DNA of 64,000 nucleotides from Microbacterium hydrothermale. GTDB lineage: Bacteria; Actinomycetota; Actinomycetes; Actinomycetales; Microbacteriaceae. This document shows, piece after piece, positions 22,702-31,237 of this stretch (position 1 is its first letter; every line of letters begins with the position of its first letter). The stretch spans positions 62,001 through 126,000 of the forward strand of contig NZ_STGM01000006.1 in the NCBI RefSeq assembly GCF_004854025.1. The letters are read 5' to 3'. The notes under the pieces were generated by a model that did not search any database, had not been told where the DNA came from, and worked only from the letters and a program-made list of their open reading frames with translations. The translations under genes were made by a program, and so were the position numbers.

Positions 22702-24461
22702 CGCGCCGCGCCCTGCAGGCCGGGATCCTGGCCCTCGCGTGCACGCTCGTGCTCGCGGGATGCGACCTGAGATTCTCGCTCGGTTTCGGCACCGGTTCCG
22801 ACGGATCGTTCTCGGGTTCGGAGGTGACCGTGCCCGTGCTCTACGCCAGTGGGAAGAAGGGCGGGGTGACCAGTCAGCGCATCACGGCCGACTCCGCCGA
22901 CGGCGGCGACCTCAGCATCGACATCACCGAGAACGACGTCAGCGGTGTCGACCCGGTCACCCAGTCGGCGACGTGGACGGCCGTGACCGCCGCGACCCTG
23001 CTCACCGGCGCCCGGCCCGACACCGCTTACACCTTCGGTTTCGACGCCCGCATCGCCACTCCCGCGGCGGGAGCGGTCACCGCGGTCGGCGTGCTCGCGC
23101 TGTACTACGGCACCGAGGTGCAGCCCGGGGTCGCGCTCACCGGACGGGTGACGCCCCTGGGCACGATCGGCCCGGTCGCGGGACTGCCCGAGCAGGTCAC
23201 GGCGGCGATCGAGGCGGGCGGGATCGACACGATCCTCGTTCCCGCGGGCCAGCGGACGGCGATGGATGCCGAGGGCACGGCCGTCGATCTCGACCAGCTC
23301 GCCGCGACCGGGGGCATGACCGTCACCGAGGTGGCCGACATCGCGAGCGCGTACGCCGTGATGACCGGGGAGGACCTCCCCGAGGCCGCCTTCCCGACGC
23401 CTCCGCCGTCGCCGTCCCCCCTGCCCACGGCGGAGGAGGCGCCGACGGCCCCCGATTCCGTGATGATGGCGGTCGACGACGCCCTGGATCGCGCGCGCTC
23501 GTCGCTCGTCTCCGCACCGGAGGGGGCGCTCGCCGACCGGGCGCGGGCCGCGGTCGATCGCGGCGAACGCCTGCGCGATGCCGGCGACGCGGGTGGTGCC
23601 TGGGCGGCAGCGTCGACGGCCGCCGACATCGCCGCCGCTGCGGCGGCTCCCGCCCTCTCGCCGGTGGATGCCGCAGCGCTCGCGGCGGACGCCGCCGGCG
23701 ATGCCGACGCCGTGCTCACGGTGTCGACCGAAGCACCCTCCACGCTCGACGACGCCGACGGTGCACTCGCGGCGATCGGTGGGGCGGCCGAGGCCCGCGC
23801 CCTGGCCGCGCAGGCGCAGGCGTACCTCGCGACCGAAGCCGACCCCTCGCTCGCTCCCGCGGGGCTGACCTCCGCCGCGCTGGCCTCCTCCGCGGCGCGC
23901 AACGCCCGGGCGATCGCCGACCTGCGCGGCGAGATCGACGGGACGGGCGCCCTCGCCTCGGATGCCGACCTCGACGGTCTCGCCTCCCTGCTGCGCCGGG
24001 CGGCGATCGCGACCACCGACGCCGTCGACGCGCGGCGCGGTGACGCGGCCGTGCCCGCCGACGACCTCGATGGTCTGCGCACGAGCGCGTTCGAGGCCGC
24101 GCGCGACGAGCTCGCCGCGCGCGCCGACGAGGGGGGCGAGTGGCTCGCGTTGGGCATCTCGACCGCCGCGTTCACCCGTGGTTCCGCGGCGCTGTCGGCG
24201 TTGACCGCGGTGCGGGTGCCCGACGGCGTCGACCCCTCGGATGCCGTCTCGCAGCGCATCGGCATCGCCGACGAGTACACGGTCCGGGCCGTCGACGCGC
24301 TGACGGCGACCGGCGCCGAGCTCCCGCTTCTGCGCGGCGCCCTCGCCGACGCGGCGGCGGCCGCGACGGCCGATCCGGCGCCGGGGGCGTCAGGCGTCTT
24401 CACCGCGTCCTTCCTGCGGGCGCGCGTCCTCGCCTTCGCCGGGGGCGTGCAGCGCGACTGA
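22698..24461 (+). CDS. lipoprotein with inactive Lon-protease-like domain
   Basis: Exported lipoprotein of 587 aa. The lipobox is LVLAGC, with C22 as the lipidated cysteine. Residues about 45-222 follow the S16 (Lon) proteolytic fold: AYTFGFDARIATPAAGAVTA, VALTGRVTPLGTIGPVAGLP, GGIDTILVPAGQRTAM. The catalytic serine position (PSAG in Lon) is alanine (A123 in TPAAG) and the lysine position (GGLKEK) is proline (P164 in AGLPEQ), so it should not cleave peptides. A proline-rich linker (about 233-252) leads to a long Ala/Asp-rich helical region to the end. Possible roles are a binding scaffold or regulator at the cell surface (inference). The GTG overlaps the ElaA-family stop. Confidence 0.68.
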   Translation: MTRRALQAGILALACTLVLAGCDLRFSLGFGTGSDGSFSGSEVTVPVLYASGKKGGVTSQRITADSADGGDLSIDITENDVSGVDPVTQSATWTAVTAATLLTGARPDTAYTFGFDARIATPAAGAVTAVGVLALYYGTEVQPGVALTGRVTPLGTIGPVAGLPEQVTAAIEAGGIDTILVPAGQRTAMDAEGTAVDLDQLAATGGMTVTEVADIASAYAVMTGEDLPEAAFPTPPPSPSPLPTAEEAPTAPDSVMMAVDDALDRARSSLVSAPEGALADRARAAVDRGERLRDAGDAGGAWAAASTAADIAAAAAAPALSPVDAAALAADAAGDADAVLTVSTEAPSTLDDADGALAAIGGAAEARALAAQAQAYLATEADPSLAPAGLTSAALASSAARNARAIADLRGEIDGTGALASDADLDGLASLLRRAAIATTDAVDARRGDAAVPADDLDGLRTSAFEAARDELAARADEGGEWLALGISTAAFTRGSAALSALTAVRVPDGVDPSDAVSQRIGIADEYTVRAVDALTATGAELPLLRGALADAAAAATADPAPGASGVFTASFLRARVLAFAGGVQRD

Positions 24462-24489
24462 CGGGCTGGTCGCGGGCGGGTGCCCGGGG

Positions 24490-24680
24490 TCGGCGTGGGA
24501 TCGCCGTGGGCGCGTGATCGCCCGTTCTCGCGGGCGCCGGGGGATCGGCGTGCGATCGCCGTGGGCCCGCGATCGCCCGTCCTCGCGGGCGCCGGGGACC
24601 GGCGTGCGATCGCCGTGGGCCCGCGATCGTCCGTCCCCACGCGTGCCGGGGGACCGGCGCGTGATCGGCGCGGACGGCGC
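24490..24680. repeat. 55-bp tandem repeat, three and a half copies
   Basis: Copies start at 24490, 24545, 24599 and 24654 (the last partial), 54-55 bp each, with few differences between the first three. Each contains GCGATCGCC or GATCGCCG and CCCGCGATCG-like cores that can pair with TCGCGGG in the same unit. The array sits between the lipoprotein stop and the siderophore promoter. There is no ribosome site or convincing reading frame in it. Confidence 0.8.
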
Positions 24681-24738
24681 GCGTCATCCCCTCGCGTACC
24701 TGTCGCGACGCCATCTTCGGTGGATTCGACATATTTAC

Positions 24739-24757
24739 ATAGCTAAGGCTAACCTAA
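24739..24757. promoter_or_regulatory. DtxR/IdeR iron box
   Basis: ATAGCTAAGGCTAACCTAA matches the 19-bp DtxR/IdeR consensus (TTAGGTTAGGCTAACCTAA) at 16 positions. It lies 66 bp before the siderophore-binding lipoprotein gene, in an AT-rich patch that also supplies promoter-like TATTTA and TACATA. Iron-loaded DtxR should repress the importer operon, giving expression under iron starvation. Confidence 0.85.
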
Positions 24758-24822
24758 CTTTCCCGAGCGGTCGGGGTCCTCCCGCCGCTCGCGCACCGTA
24801 TCCCGCACTGGAGTGACACCTG

Positions 24823-25803
24823 ATGAGTTCTCGCCTGTCCCGCACCGCCCTCCGGCCCGCCGCGATCGTCTCGCTCGCCGCCGCCCTCGCCCTCACCGGC
24901 TGCGCCTCCGGAGCCGCCGCGCCCGTGGACCAGGCCGCGGCCGCGCGCACCGTCACGGTCGACGACAACCACGGATCGATCGAGGTGCCCGTGGCGCCGG
25001 AGCGGGTCGTGGCGCTCGACAACACCACCTTCCAGACGCTCAGCGACTGGGGAGTCACCCTCGTCGCGGCCCCCAAGCCGCTCATGTACGACCTGTGGCC
25101 CTCGCTCTCCGGCGGCGACGAGGTGCTCGACGTCGGACTGCACCGCGAACCCGACATCGAGGCCGTCGTGGCGAGCGAGCCCGATCTGATCGTCGGCGGC
25201 TACCGCTTCCGCGACATCTACGCGCAGCTGAAGGACATCCAGCCCGCGACCATCGAGACGAGTCCGCGCGACGGCGAGGACCACACCGCCGAGCTGAAGC
25301 GCCAGACGGCCATCCTCGGACAGGTCTTCGACAAGAACGACGAGGCGGCGCAGCTCTCCGCCGACCTCGACGCCGCCATCGCCGACGCGAAGAAGGCCTA
25401 CGACCCGTCGCAGACGGTGATGGGGCTCATCGCCTCCGGCGGCAAGATCGCCTACGCCGCCCCGGGGGAGGGGCGCGGAGTCGGGACGCTCTTCCCGACC
25501 CTCGGCCTGACCCCCGCGCTCGACCGCGCCGCCGAAGACGCCTCGCACGGCGACGACATCAGCGTCGAGGCGATCGCCGCGGCCAACCCCGAGTGGCTCT
25601 TCGTCCTCGACCGAGACGCGATGTTCGGCGAGGACGGGTACGTCGCGGCCCGGCAACTCGTCGAGAACTCGGAGGCGCTGAAGAACGTCCCCGCGGTGCA
25701 GAAGAACCAGATCGTCTACCTCGACGCGGGCTTCTACCTCGACGAGGGCATCCAGGCCTACACGAAGCTGTACCGCTCCGCCGCCGAGGCCTTCGCCTCC
25801 TGA
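24823..25803 (+). CDS. siderophore ABC importer, substrate-binding lipoprotein
   Basis: Periplasmic-binding-type lipoprotein of 326 aa. The signal peptide ends in LALTGC, with C27 lipidated. The FecB-type fold follows: two lobes, with PERVVALDNTTFQTLSDWGV and DVGLHREPDIEAVVASEPDLIVGG in the first, and a long helix linking to the second. It resembles the YclQ/CeuE/FatB group that binds catecholate or mixed siderophores; the ligand is not certain. GGAGTGACACCT precedes the ATG. It is the first gene of an iron-regulated operon under the DtxR box and supplies the two permeases and ATPase downstream. Confidence 0.88.
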   Translation: MSSRLSRTALRPAAIVSLAAALALTGCASGAAAPVDQAAAARTVTVDDNHGSIEVPVAPERVVALDNTTFQTLSDWGVTLVAAPKPLMYDLWPSLSGGDEVLDVGLHREPDIEAVVASEPDLIVGGYRFRDIYAQLKDIQPATIETSPRDGEDHTAELKRQTAILGQVFDKNDEAAQLSADLDAAIADAKKAYDPSQTVMGLIASGGKIAYAAPGEGRGVGTLFPTLGLTPALDRAAEDASHGDDISVEAIAAANPEWLFVLDRDAMFGEDGYVAARQLVENSEALKNVPAVQKNQIVYLDAGFYLDEGIQAYTKLYRSAAEAFAS

Positions 25804-25827
25804 CCGCTGTCCGCACCTCGCTCGCGT

Positions 25828-25879
25828 GAGGGGTCGAGGAACACCGTCGAGCCGCTTCCGGCGACGCGGACGACCCCTC
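25828..25879 (+). other. intercistronic inverted repeat in siderophore operon
   Basis: GAGGGGTCG (25828-25836) and CGACCCCTC (25871-25879) can pair across a 34-nt loop in the 99-bp gap between the binding protein and permease genes. Such a stem can stabilise the upstream message and favour excess binding protein, or partially terminate (inference). Confidence 0.4.
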
Positions 25880-25911
25880 CCGCGGGCGCGGTCCCGACAG
25901 GGATGGATGCC

Positions 25912-26877
25912 ATGCCTCAGACCGCCCTCCGCCCACGCGCGCGACTCGCGCTGCCCGCCGCGGCAGCCGGTGTCGCCGCCCTCGTCCTCCTCTCGCTCTT
26001 CGTCGGCGCCTACGACCTGACCGCCGACGCCTTCGGGGCCGAGATGTTCGCCATCTCGCGCGTCCCCCGCACGACCGCCCTCGTCCTCGCCGGCTGCGCG
26101 ATGGCCGTCTCGGGTCTGACCATGCAGCTGCTCACGCAGAACCGGTTCGTCGAACCCTCGACGACGGGCACCTCCGAGTGGGCGGCTCTGGGCCTGCTGC
26201 TGACCGTGCTGCTCGTCCCCTCGGCGCCCCTGTGGGTGCGCATGGTCGCGGCATCCGTCGCCGCCTTCGCCGGCACGATGGTGTTCCTCGGCATCCTGAG
26301 GCGCATCTCGCTGCGCTCGTCGCTCGTCGTCCCGCTCATCGGCATCATGCTCGGATCCGTCGTGTCGGCGTTCACGACCTACCTCGCCGTGTCGACCAAC
26401 TCGCTGCAGATGCTCGGCACGTGGTTCATGGGCAGCTTCACCTCGATCGTCCGCGGCCGGTTCGAGGTGCTCTGGATCGTCGCGATCGTCGTCCTGCTCG
26501 TCTTCTTCTACGCCGACCGCATCACGGTCGCCGGTCTCGGTCGCGACATCGCCACCGCGGTGGGCGTGGACCACGCGCGCGTGCTGCTGGTCGGCACCGC
26601 CCTCGTCGCGGTGGCCACCGGGGTCACCACCGTCGTCGTGGGCTTCCTGCCCTTCCTCGGACTGGTCGTTCCCAACCTCGTCTCGATGTGGCGGGGCGAC
26701 GACGCGCGGTCGAATCTCCCGTGGGTGTGCCTCGGGGGCGTCGCGATCGTCGTGGCCTGCGACATCCTGGGTCGTGTCGTGCGGATGCCGTTCGAGGTGC
26801 CCGTGTCGATGATCCTCGGCGTCGTGGGCTCCGTCGTCTTCATCGCCCTGCTGTTGCGGATGCGTCCCCGTGGCTGA
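25912..26877 (+). CDS. siderophore ABC importer permease 1 (FecCD family)
   Basis: FecCD-type permease of about 321 aa with 8-9 helices, YclN-like. Hallmarks are SRVPRTTALVLAGCAMAVSGLTMQ, NRFVEPSTTGTSEWAALGLLL and PFLGLVVPNLVSMWRGDD, the last being the coupling helix that contacts the ATPase. AGGG at 25899-25902 suits the ATG at 25912; an ATG at 25903 is the alternative. It forms the membrane channel with permease 2, whose GTG overlaps this gene's 3' end by eight bases. Confidence 0.87.
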   Translation: MPQTALRPRARLALPAAAAGVAALVLLSLFVGAYDLTADAFGAEMFAISRVPRTTALVLAGCAMAVSGLTMQLLTQNRFVEPSTTGTSEWAALGLLLTVLLVPSAPLWVRMVAASVAAFAGTMVFLGILRRISLRSSLVVPLIGIMLGSVVSAFTTYLAVSTNSLQMLGTWFMGSFTSIVRGRFEVLWIVAIVVLLVFFYADRITVAGLGRDIATAVGVDHARVLLVGTALVAVATGVTTVVVGFLPFLGLVVPNLVSMWRGDDARSNLPWVCLGGVAIVVACDILGRVVRMPFEVPVSMILGVVGSVVFIALLLRMRPRG

Positions 26878-27880
26878 GGTGCTCACCGCCAGCGCCGTCG
26901 CGGCGCCCGCTCGACGCCCCCGGATCGCCTGGCGCTTCGGCATCCTGGCCCTCGTGGTCGTCGTCGCCGCGATCGGCGTGCTGACGTGGGACCTTCCCGG
27001 GGTGCCCGGCTCCCGCGGCTTCTGGATCGCCGTCGACCTGCGGATCGTGAGCGTCGCCACGATCGCCCTCGTCGCGTGCTGTCAGGCGGTGGCCACGGTG
27101 CTGTTCCACACCGCGACGGCGAATCGCATCCTGACGCCCTCGATCATGGGGTTCGACGCCCTGTACGTCGTCATGCAGACGGCCCTGGTGTTCTTCTTCG
27201 GCAGCGCGGCCCTGTCGGCCACCGACGGTCTGGCGAAGGTGATCGTGCAGAGCGTGCTCATGGTCGGCTTCGCGACGCTGCTGTACGGGTGGCTGTTCGC
27301 CGGGCGCCGCGGCAACCTGCACGTCATGCTGCTGGTCGGAGTCGTGCTCGGCGTCGGCTTCGGATCGCTGTCGACGGTGATGCAGCGCCTTCTCACCCCC
27401 AGCGACTTCGACATCCTCTCGGCCCGGCTCTTCGGCAATCTGTCGAACTCGGATGCCGAGTACCTCCCCTGGGGTGCGCTCGTGGTCGCTGCGGTGCTCG
27501 CGGTCGTCTGGCGACGCCGTCACCGCCTCGACGTGATCGCGCTCGGGCGCGAGACCGCGCTGAACCTCGGGGTGGCGTACCGGCGCGAGGTGGTCGGCAT
27601 CCTGGTGCTCGTCGCGGTGCTCATCTCGGTGTCGACCACGATGGTGGGGCCGATGACCTTCTTCGGGTTCCTCGTCGCCACCCTCGCGTACCAGCTCGCC
27701 GGGTCGTCGCAGCACCGCGTGGTGCTGCCGTTCGCCGCCCTCCTGGGCGCGGCGACGCTGCTGGGTGGCTACCTCGTGCTGCGGCACGTGTTCTATGCCG
27801 CGGGCATGCTCTCGATCATCATCGAGTTCGTCGGCGGTCTGTTCTTCCTCATCTTCCTGCTGCGAAAGGGAAGCCTGTGA
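26870..27880 (+). CDS. siderophore ABC importer permease 2 (FecCD family)
   Basis: Second FecCD permease, 336 aa, YclO-like, with about nine helices. VDLRIVSVATIALVACCQAVATVLFHTATANRILTP is the N-terminal family motif and VGPMTFFGFLVATLAYQLAG the ATPase-contacting region. The start is the GTG at 26870, overlapping permease 1. Its own stop overlaps the ATPase GTG (GTGA). It is predicted to heterodimerise with permease 1. Confidence 0.87.
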   Translation: MAEVLTASAVAAPARRPRIAWRFGILALVVVVAAIGVLTWDLPGVPGSRGFWIAVDLRIVSVATIALVACCQAVATVLFHTATANRILTPSIMGFDALYVVMQTALVFFFGSAALSATDGLAKVIVQSVLMVGFATLLYGWLFAGRRGNLHVMLLVGVVLGVGFGSLSTVMQRLLTPSDFDILSARLFGNLSNSDAEYLPWGALVVAAVLAVVWRRRHRLDVIALGRETALNLGVAYRREVVGILVLVAVLISVSTTMVGPMTFFGFLVATLAYQLAGSSQHRVVLPFAALLGAATLLGGYLVLRHVFYAAGMLSIIIEFVGGLFFLIFLLRKGSL

Positions 27881-28635
27881 TCTCGCTCTCCGACATCACG
27901 ATGACCTACGGCGACCAGACCGTGCTCGGTCCGGTCTCGCTCGACATCCCCGCCGGAGGAGTCACCGCGCTGGTGGGACCGAACGGCGCCGGCAAGTCGA
28001 CGCTGCTGACGATCGTGGGTCGTCTCACCGCCCCGACGAGCGGACGGGCGCGCGTCGGCGGTCATGACGTCGCCACGACGCCCGGCCGGACGCTCGCGCG
28101 CGTCGTGTCGATCCTTCGCCAGGAGAACCACTTCGTCACGCGTCTCACGGTGCGAGAGCTCGTCGGGTTCGGACGCTTCCCGCACTCGCAGGGGCGGCTC
28201 ACCGCCGCCGACCACGCGAAGATCGACGAGGCGATCGCCTTCCTCGACCTCACCGCTCTCGCGGGCCGCTACCTCGACCAGCTCTCCGGCGGTCAGCGCC
28301 AACGGGCGTACGTGGCGATGGTGCTCGCACAGGACACCGACTGCATCCTGCTCGACGAGCCGCTGAACAACCTCGACATGAAGCACGCCGTCGCCATGAT
28401 GGGACAGCTGCGCCGCGCCGCCGACGAGCTGGGCAAGACGATCGTCATCGTGGTGCACGACATCAACTTCGCGGCCGCCTACGCCGACCGCATCGTGGCC
28501 CTCGCCGACGGGCGCGTCGTGCACGTCGGTCCGCCCGCGGAGCTGATGACGCCCGAGATCCTCGAGCGCGTGTTCGGCACCCCGGTCGAGGTGCGCCGCG
28601 ACGGTCCCTACCCCCTCGCGGTGTACTACCGGTGA
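27877..28635 (+). CDS. siderophore ABC importer ATPase (FecE family)
   Basis: ATPase of 252 aa. Walker A GPNGAGKST, Q-loop ILRQENHF, signature LSGGQRQRAYVAMVLAQ, Walker B ILLDEPLNNLD and switch histidine VVHDINFAA are all intact. It powers siderophore uptake with the two permeases encoded upstream. The GTG at 27877 overlaps the previous stop by four bases. The operon ends here; the next gene converges after four bases with no terminator visible between them. Confidence 0.9.
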   Translation: MISLSDITMTYGDQTVLGPVSLDIPAGGVTALVGPNGAGKSTLLTIVGRLTAPTSGRARVGGHDVATTPGRTLARVVSILRQENHFVTRLTVRELVGFGRFPHSQGRLTAADHAKIDEAIAFLDLTALAGRYLDQLSGGQRQRAYVAMVLAQDTDCILLDEPLNNLDMKHAVAMMGQLRRAADELGKTIVIVVHDINFAAAYADRIVALADGRVVHVGPPAELMTPEILERVFGTPVEVRRDGPYPLAVYYR

Positions 28636-28639
28636 CGCG

Positions 28640-28861
28640 TCAGAGCTGGATGCCGTTGTCGGGATCGTTCACGCCGACGTTGCGGCCGCGGCTGGACTCG
28701 TAGGCGATGAGCCACCCCACCGACACCGCCGCCGCGATGACGAGGCCGAGCCAGACGTTCTGCCAGACCAGCCCGAAGAGGATGCCGAGACCCAGCAGCA
28801 GAACGCTGCCCAGCACCCAGTACGTCCGTCCGCGCGGCCAGCCCGTCCCCGATTGCGTCAT
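28640..28861 (-). CDS. small two-helix membrane protein
   Basis: Protein of 73 aa with two membrane helices (about 13-31 and 36-53), a short cytoplasmic N-terminus and a polar C-terminal tail. No named family is recognised. TAGGGT ends six bases before the ATG at 28861, implying a leaderless message. Coding is supported by the promoter spacing and hydrophobic pattern; function unknown. Confidence 0.65.
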   Translation of the reverse strand: MTQSGTGWPRGRTYWVLGSVLLLGLGILFGLVWQNVWLGLVIAAAVSVGWLIAYESSRGRNVGVNDPDNGIQL

Positions 28862-28932
28862 GGGCCCACCCTACGGGGGCGCGGGCGACCGGCGTCTCGC
28901 GGACGGGGGCGCCGCGGAACCGGCGGTCCCGT

Positions 28933-29922
28933 TCACCGGTTGCGGTGGTCCTCCGGGTGCAGTCGGGGGCCGCGCCGGGGCTCGAGGCCCGAACCGGCGT
29001 AGATCAGACGGATGACGCGCTGCCGGTGTCCGACGAACGGCTCGAGCAGTTCGAGCATCCCGTCGTCGTCGGTGCGATGGCCGGTGAGGGCGAAGCCCAC
29101 CTGATGGGCGAGGTGGTAATCGCCCACGCTCACGGCATCCGGATCTCCGAACGCGCGGATGCGGGTCTCGGCGCTCGTCCAGATGCCGACGCCCCGCAGG
29201 CTGATGAAGACGCGGTCGCGGGCCTCGCCGTCGGCGGCGGCGGCGGCGGCGCGGACGATCGCGGAGCCTCGACGGGCCGACTCGACGATGGTGCGGGACT
29301 GCGGAGGCTCGAGGCCCGCGCGATGCCAGGCCCATGACGGCACATGCCGCCAGCCCTCCACATCGGGCGGGGCGAACATCGCTCGCGGGGTGGGGCCGGG
29401 AGCGCGTTCGCCGTACCAGGTCACGATGCTGCGCCAGGCCGAGAACGCCTGCATGCTCGTCACCTTCTGCTCCATGATCGCGCTCACCAGGGCGTCGAAC
29501 ACGAGGTCGGTGCGGCCGATGCGCAGATCGGGGTGGCGGCGGTGCCACTCGGCGACGGAGGGATGCCGCGACGCGTCGAAGCCCTCGGGATCGTCGTGTG
29601 CGCCGCACAGCGCCGGCAGCTGGTCGAGGGCCCAGGTCGCCCCCGGCCCCCATGCCGCGGCCCGCACGCTTCCGTCGGCGCGCTGACGCACGGCGAGCGT
29701 CGCGACGCCGAGCGGGGTGCGGCTGACCCTCCAGACCACCCCGCCGCTCGACAGTGGAGCGGTCGCGACGTAGGTGGGGTCGTTGACGCCGTGGCGCTGC
29801 GCGGAGATCGCGCGGCTCACGTCGACCGCGGAGGACGGGCGGTACTCGGTCTCGACGGGAGGCGGCGCCGGGGCGCCGAGGTCGCGCGGGGGTCGCGGCG
29901 TGCGCACCCCGGTCGATCTCAT
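28933..29922 (-). CDS. DNA-3-methyladenine glycosylase family (AlkA-like)
   Basis: HhH-GPD base-excision glycosylase of 329 aa. The N-terminal part (about 1-125) resembles the AlkA TBP-like domain. The helical core has VFDALVSAIMEQKVTSMQAF, the helix-hairpin-helix LRGVGIWTSAETRIRAFGDPD and the catalytic aspartate in VSVGDYHLAHQVGFAL. It would remove alkylated purines from DNA. TAGGGT lies six bases before the ATG at 29922, so it is probably leaderless. The C-terminal tail is rich in Arg and His. The exact lesion range cannot be read from sequence. Confidence 0.84.
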   Translation of the reverse strand: MRSTGVRTPRPPRDLGAPAPPPVETEYRPSSAVDVSRAISAQRHGVNDPTYVATAPLSSGGVVWRVSRTPLGVATLAVRQRADGSVRAAAWGPGATWALDQLPALCGAHDDPEGFDASRHPSVAEWHRRHPDLRIGRTDLVFDALVSAIMEQKVTSMQAFSAWRSIVTWYGERAPGPTPRAMFAPPDVEGWRHVPSWAWHRAGLEPPQSRTIVESARRGSAIVRAAAAAADGEARDRVFISLRGVGIWTSAETRIRAFGDPDAVSVGDYHLAHQVGFALTGHRTDDDGMLELLEPFVGHRQRVIRLIYAGSGLEPRRGPRLHPEDHRNR

Positions 29923-30034
29923 GCCGACACCCTACGTCGCATCGCCGACATCGCGGCATCCGCCGGTCGGTCCGCGCATTCGGCGGCCCGTCGGAACGGG
30001 TGTCGCGCTCGCGGGAGCCCGGCGGGGCGCGCCC

Positions 30035-30799
30035 TCAGAAGCGGTCGGGCGAGGGGGTGCCGTGTCCGTAGCGGATCGAGACGTCGGCGTGACGGTCGAA
30101 GCGGTAGCCGACGCCGCGCACGGTGCGCACGATGTCTTCGTAGACGCCGAGCTTGGCGCGCAGGCGACGCACGTGCACGTCGATCGTGCGCTCTCCGGGG
30201 GCGTCTTCGTCGGGCGAGCCCTCCCACAGCGAGGCGACCAGTTCGGTGCGCTCGATCGTGCGTCCCTCGCGGAGAACGAGGTACTGCAGCAGCTCGAACT
30301 CCTTGAAGGTGAACGCCGCCGACTCCCCGTCGATCAGCACGCGCTTGCGCGAGATGTCGACGACCACACCGCCGGGTGCCCGATCCTCTTCGGCCGGCTC
30401 GTCCTTCGTGCGGGCCACGGCCGACGGCTCGTGCAGGGCCAGGCGCACCACGTCGACGTCACGTCCGCCGGAGCCGACGGGGGCGAGCGCGACGGTGGCG
30501 TACGTCTCCGCCGCGGGGGCGAGCTCGCCGAGCGTGCGGCGCAGGGCCTCGACGAGGGTGCCGAGGCTCACGCCGGCGGCGGCGGCCTTGGCCTCGTCGA
30601 TGCCGACGTAGAGCGCGAAGCCGCGGGGGGCGGTGGCGGATGCCGCGCGGGGGGCGTCCGCGGCCGGGGCGGCGGGAGCGGTGGCCGGCGCGGGGCGTGC
30701 CGCGGCGGGGCGGGGGGTGGCGGGAACGGTCACGCGCGGGGCCTGGGCGCGGACGGCGGAAGCGGTCTGGGGGCGGTCGAGAACAGCGGAGATCGACAT
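30035..30799 (-). CDS. OmpR/PhoB-type winged-helix regulator without receiver domain
   Basis: Protein of 254 aa. The N-terminus (about 1-60) is a disordered Ala/Pro segment. Residues about 60-122 form a small conserved alpha-beta domain (FALYVGIDEAKAAAAG to VDVVRLAL) that is not a phospho-receiver. The C-terminal OmpR/PhoB winged helix runs from about 146 to 234 (FTFKEFELLQYLVLREG, RTIDVHVRRLRAKLG, VRTVRGVGYRF). With no receiver, activity must be controlled by level, ligand or partner. The start at 30799 is preceded by AAGGA. The mRNA would carry a leader of about 280 nt from the promoter at 31089-31117. Confidence 0.8.
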   Translation of the reverse strand: MSISAVLDRPQTASAVRAQAPRVTVPATPRPAAARPAPATAPAAPAADAPRAASATAPRGFALYVGIDEAKAAAAGVSLGTLVEALRRTLGELAPAAETYATVALAPVGSGGRDVDVVRLALHEPSAVARTKDEPAEEDRAPGGVVVDISRKRVLIDGESAAFTFKEFELLQYLVLREGRTIERTELVASLWEGSPDEDAPGERTIDVHVRRLRAKLGVYEDIVRTVRGVGYRFDRHADVSIRYGHGTPSPDRF

Positions 30800-31088
30800 G
30801 AGGAGAAGTCCTTGCGTGGGTGAACCCGGGCGTCGGTCGAGAGCGGGGTTCGACGGGAGGTGAGGGCCGAATGGCCGGAGCGCGGTGCCGGAGGGCGCGT
30901 GATCGACGCGCGGCTCGGGCGACCGGGGGACGAGGTCGGCATACAGAAGCGCGAGGTCGTCCGGGCGAGGGGTCGCTGTTAGCGGCACATTCGACAACAC
31001 ATGACAGCGCGGCCGGGCATCATCATGCCGGCAGTCCCGTTCGCCTCCCGGGCGGACAGAGAACGCGCAGTCACAGTCATGGGGGTGA
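30800..31088 (-). promoter_or_regulatory. long 5' leader of the winged-helix regulator
   Basis: About 280 nt are transcribed before the regulator's start if the promoter at 31089-31117 is used. The stretch contains several short hairpins, for example GGCAT-GATG-ATGCC on the minus strand near 31020-31030, but no riboswitch class I recognise. No open frame with a ribosome site is evident on either strand. Confidence 0.4.
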
Positions 31089-31117
31089 TTATTACCTACC
31101 GCGTCGGTGGCCGTCAA
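31089..31117 (-). promoter_or_regulatory. near-consensus promoter for the winged-helix regulator
   Basis: On the minus strand TTGACG (31117-31112), a 17-bp spacer and TAATAA (31094-31089) form the best -35/-10 pair noticed in the window. The transcript start should be near 31082, which rules out coding starts above that point for the regulator. Confidence 0.75.
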
Positions 31118-31237
31118 ATCATCCGCGGTCGGCCGGTCAGTGAGCATTGTGCGCAGTCGATCTTCGTCCTCTGTCGGTCCGGCTGTGCATTGTGCGCGAT
31201 CGGGCCCTGTCGTTCAGGAGCGGCGTACTCTCTCGGC

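Noticed and set aside
24490-24680. CRISPR or attachment-site array
   Set aside because: Head-to-tail units without spacers and no integrase or cas genes nearby.
30800-31147. N-terminal extension of the winged-helix regulator
   Set aside because: The frame is open to 31147, but the best promoter fires near 31082, the extra residues look non-coding, and AAGGA precedes the ATG at 30799.
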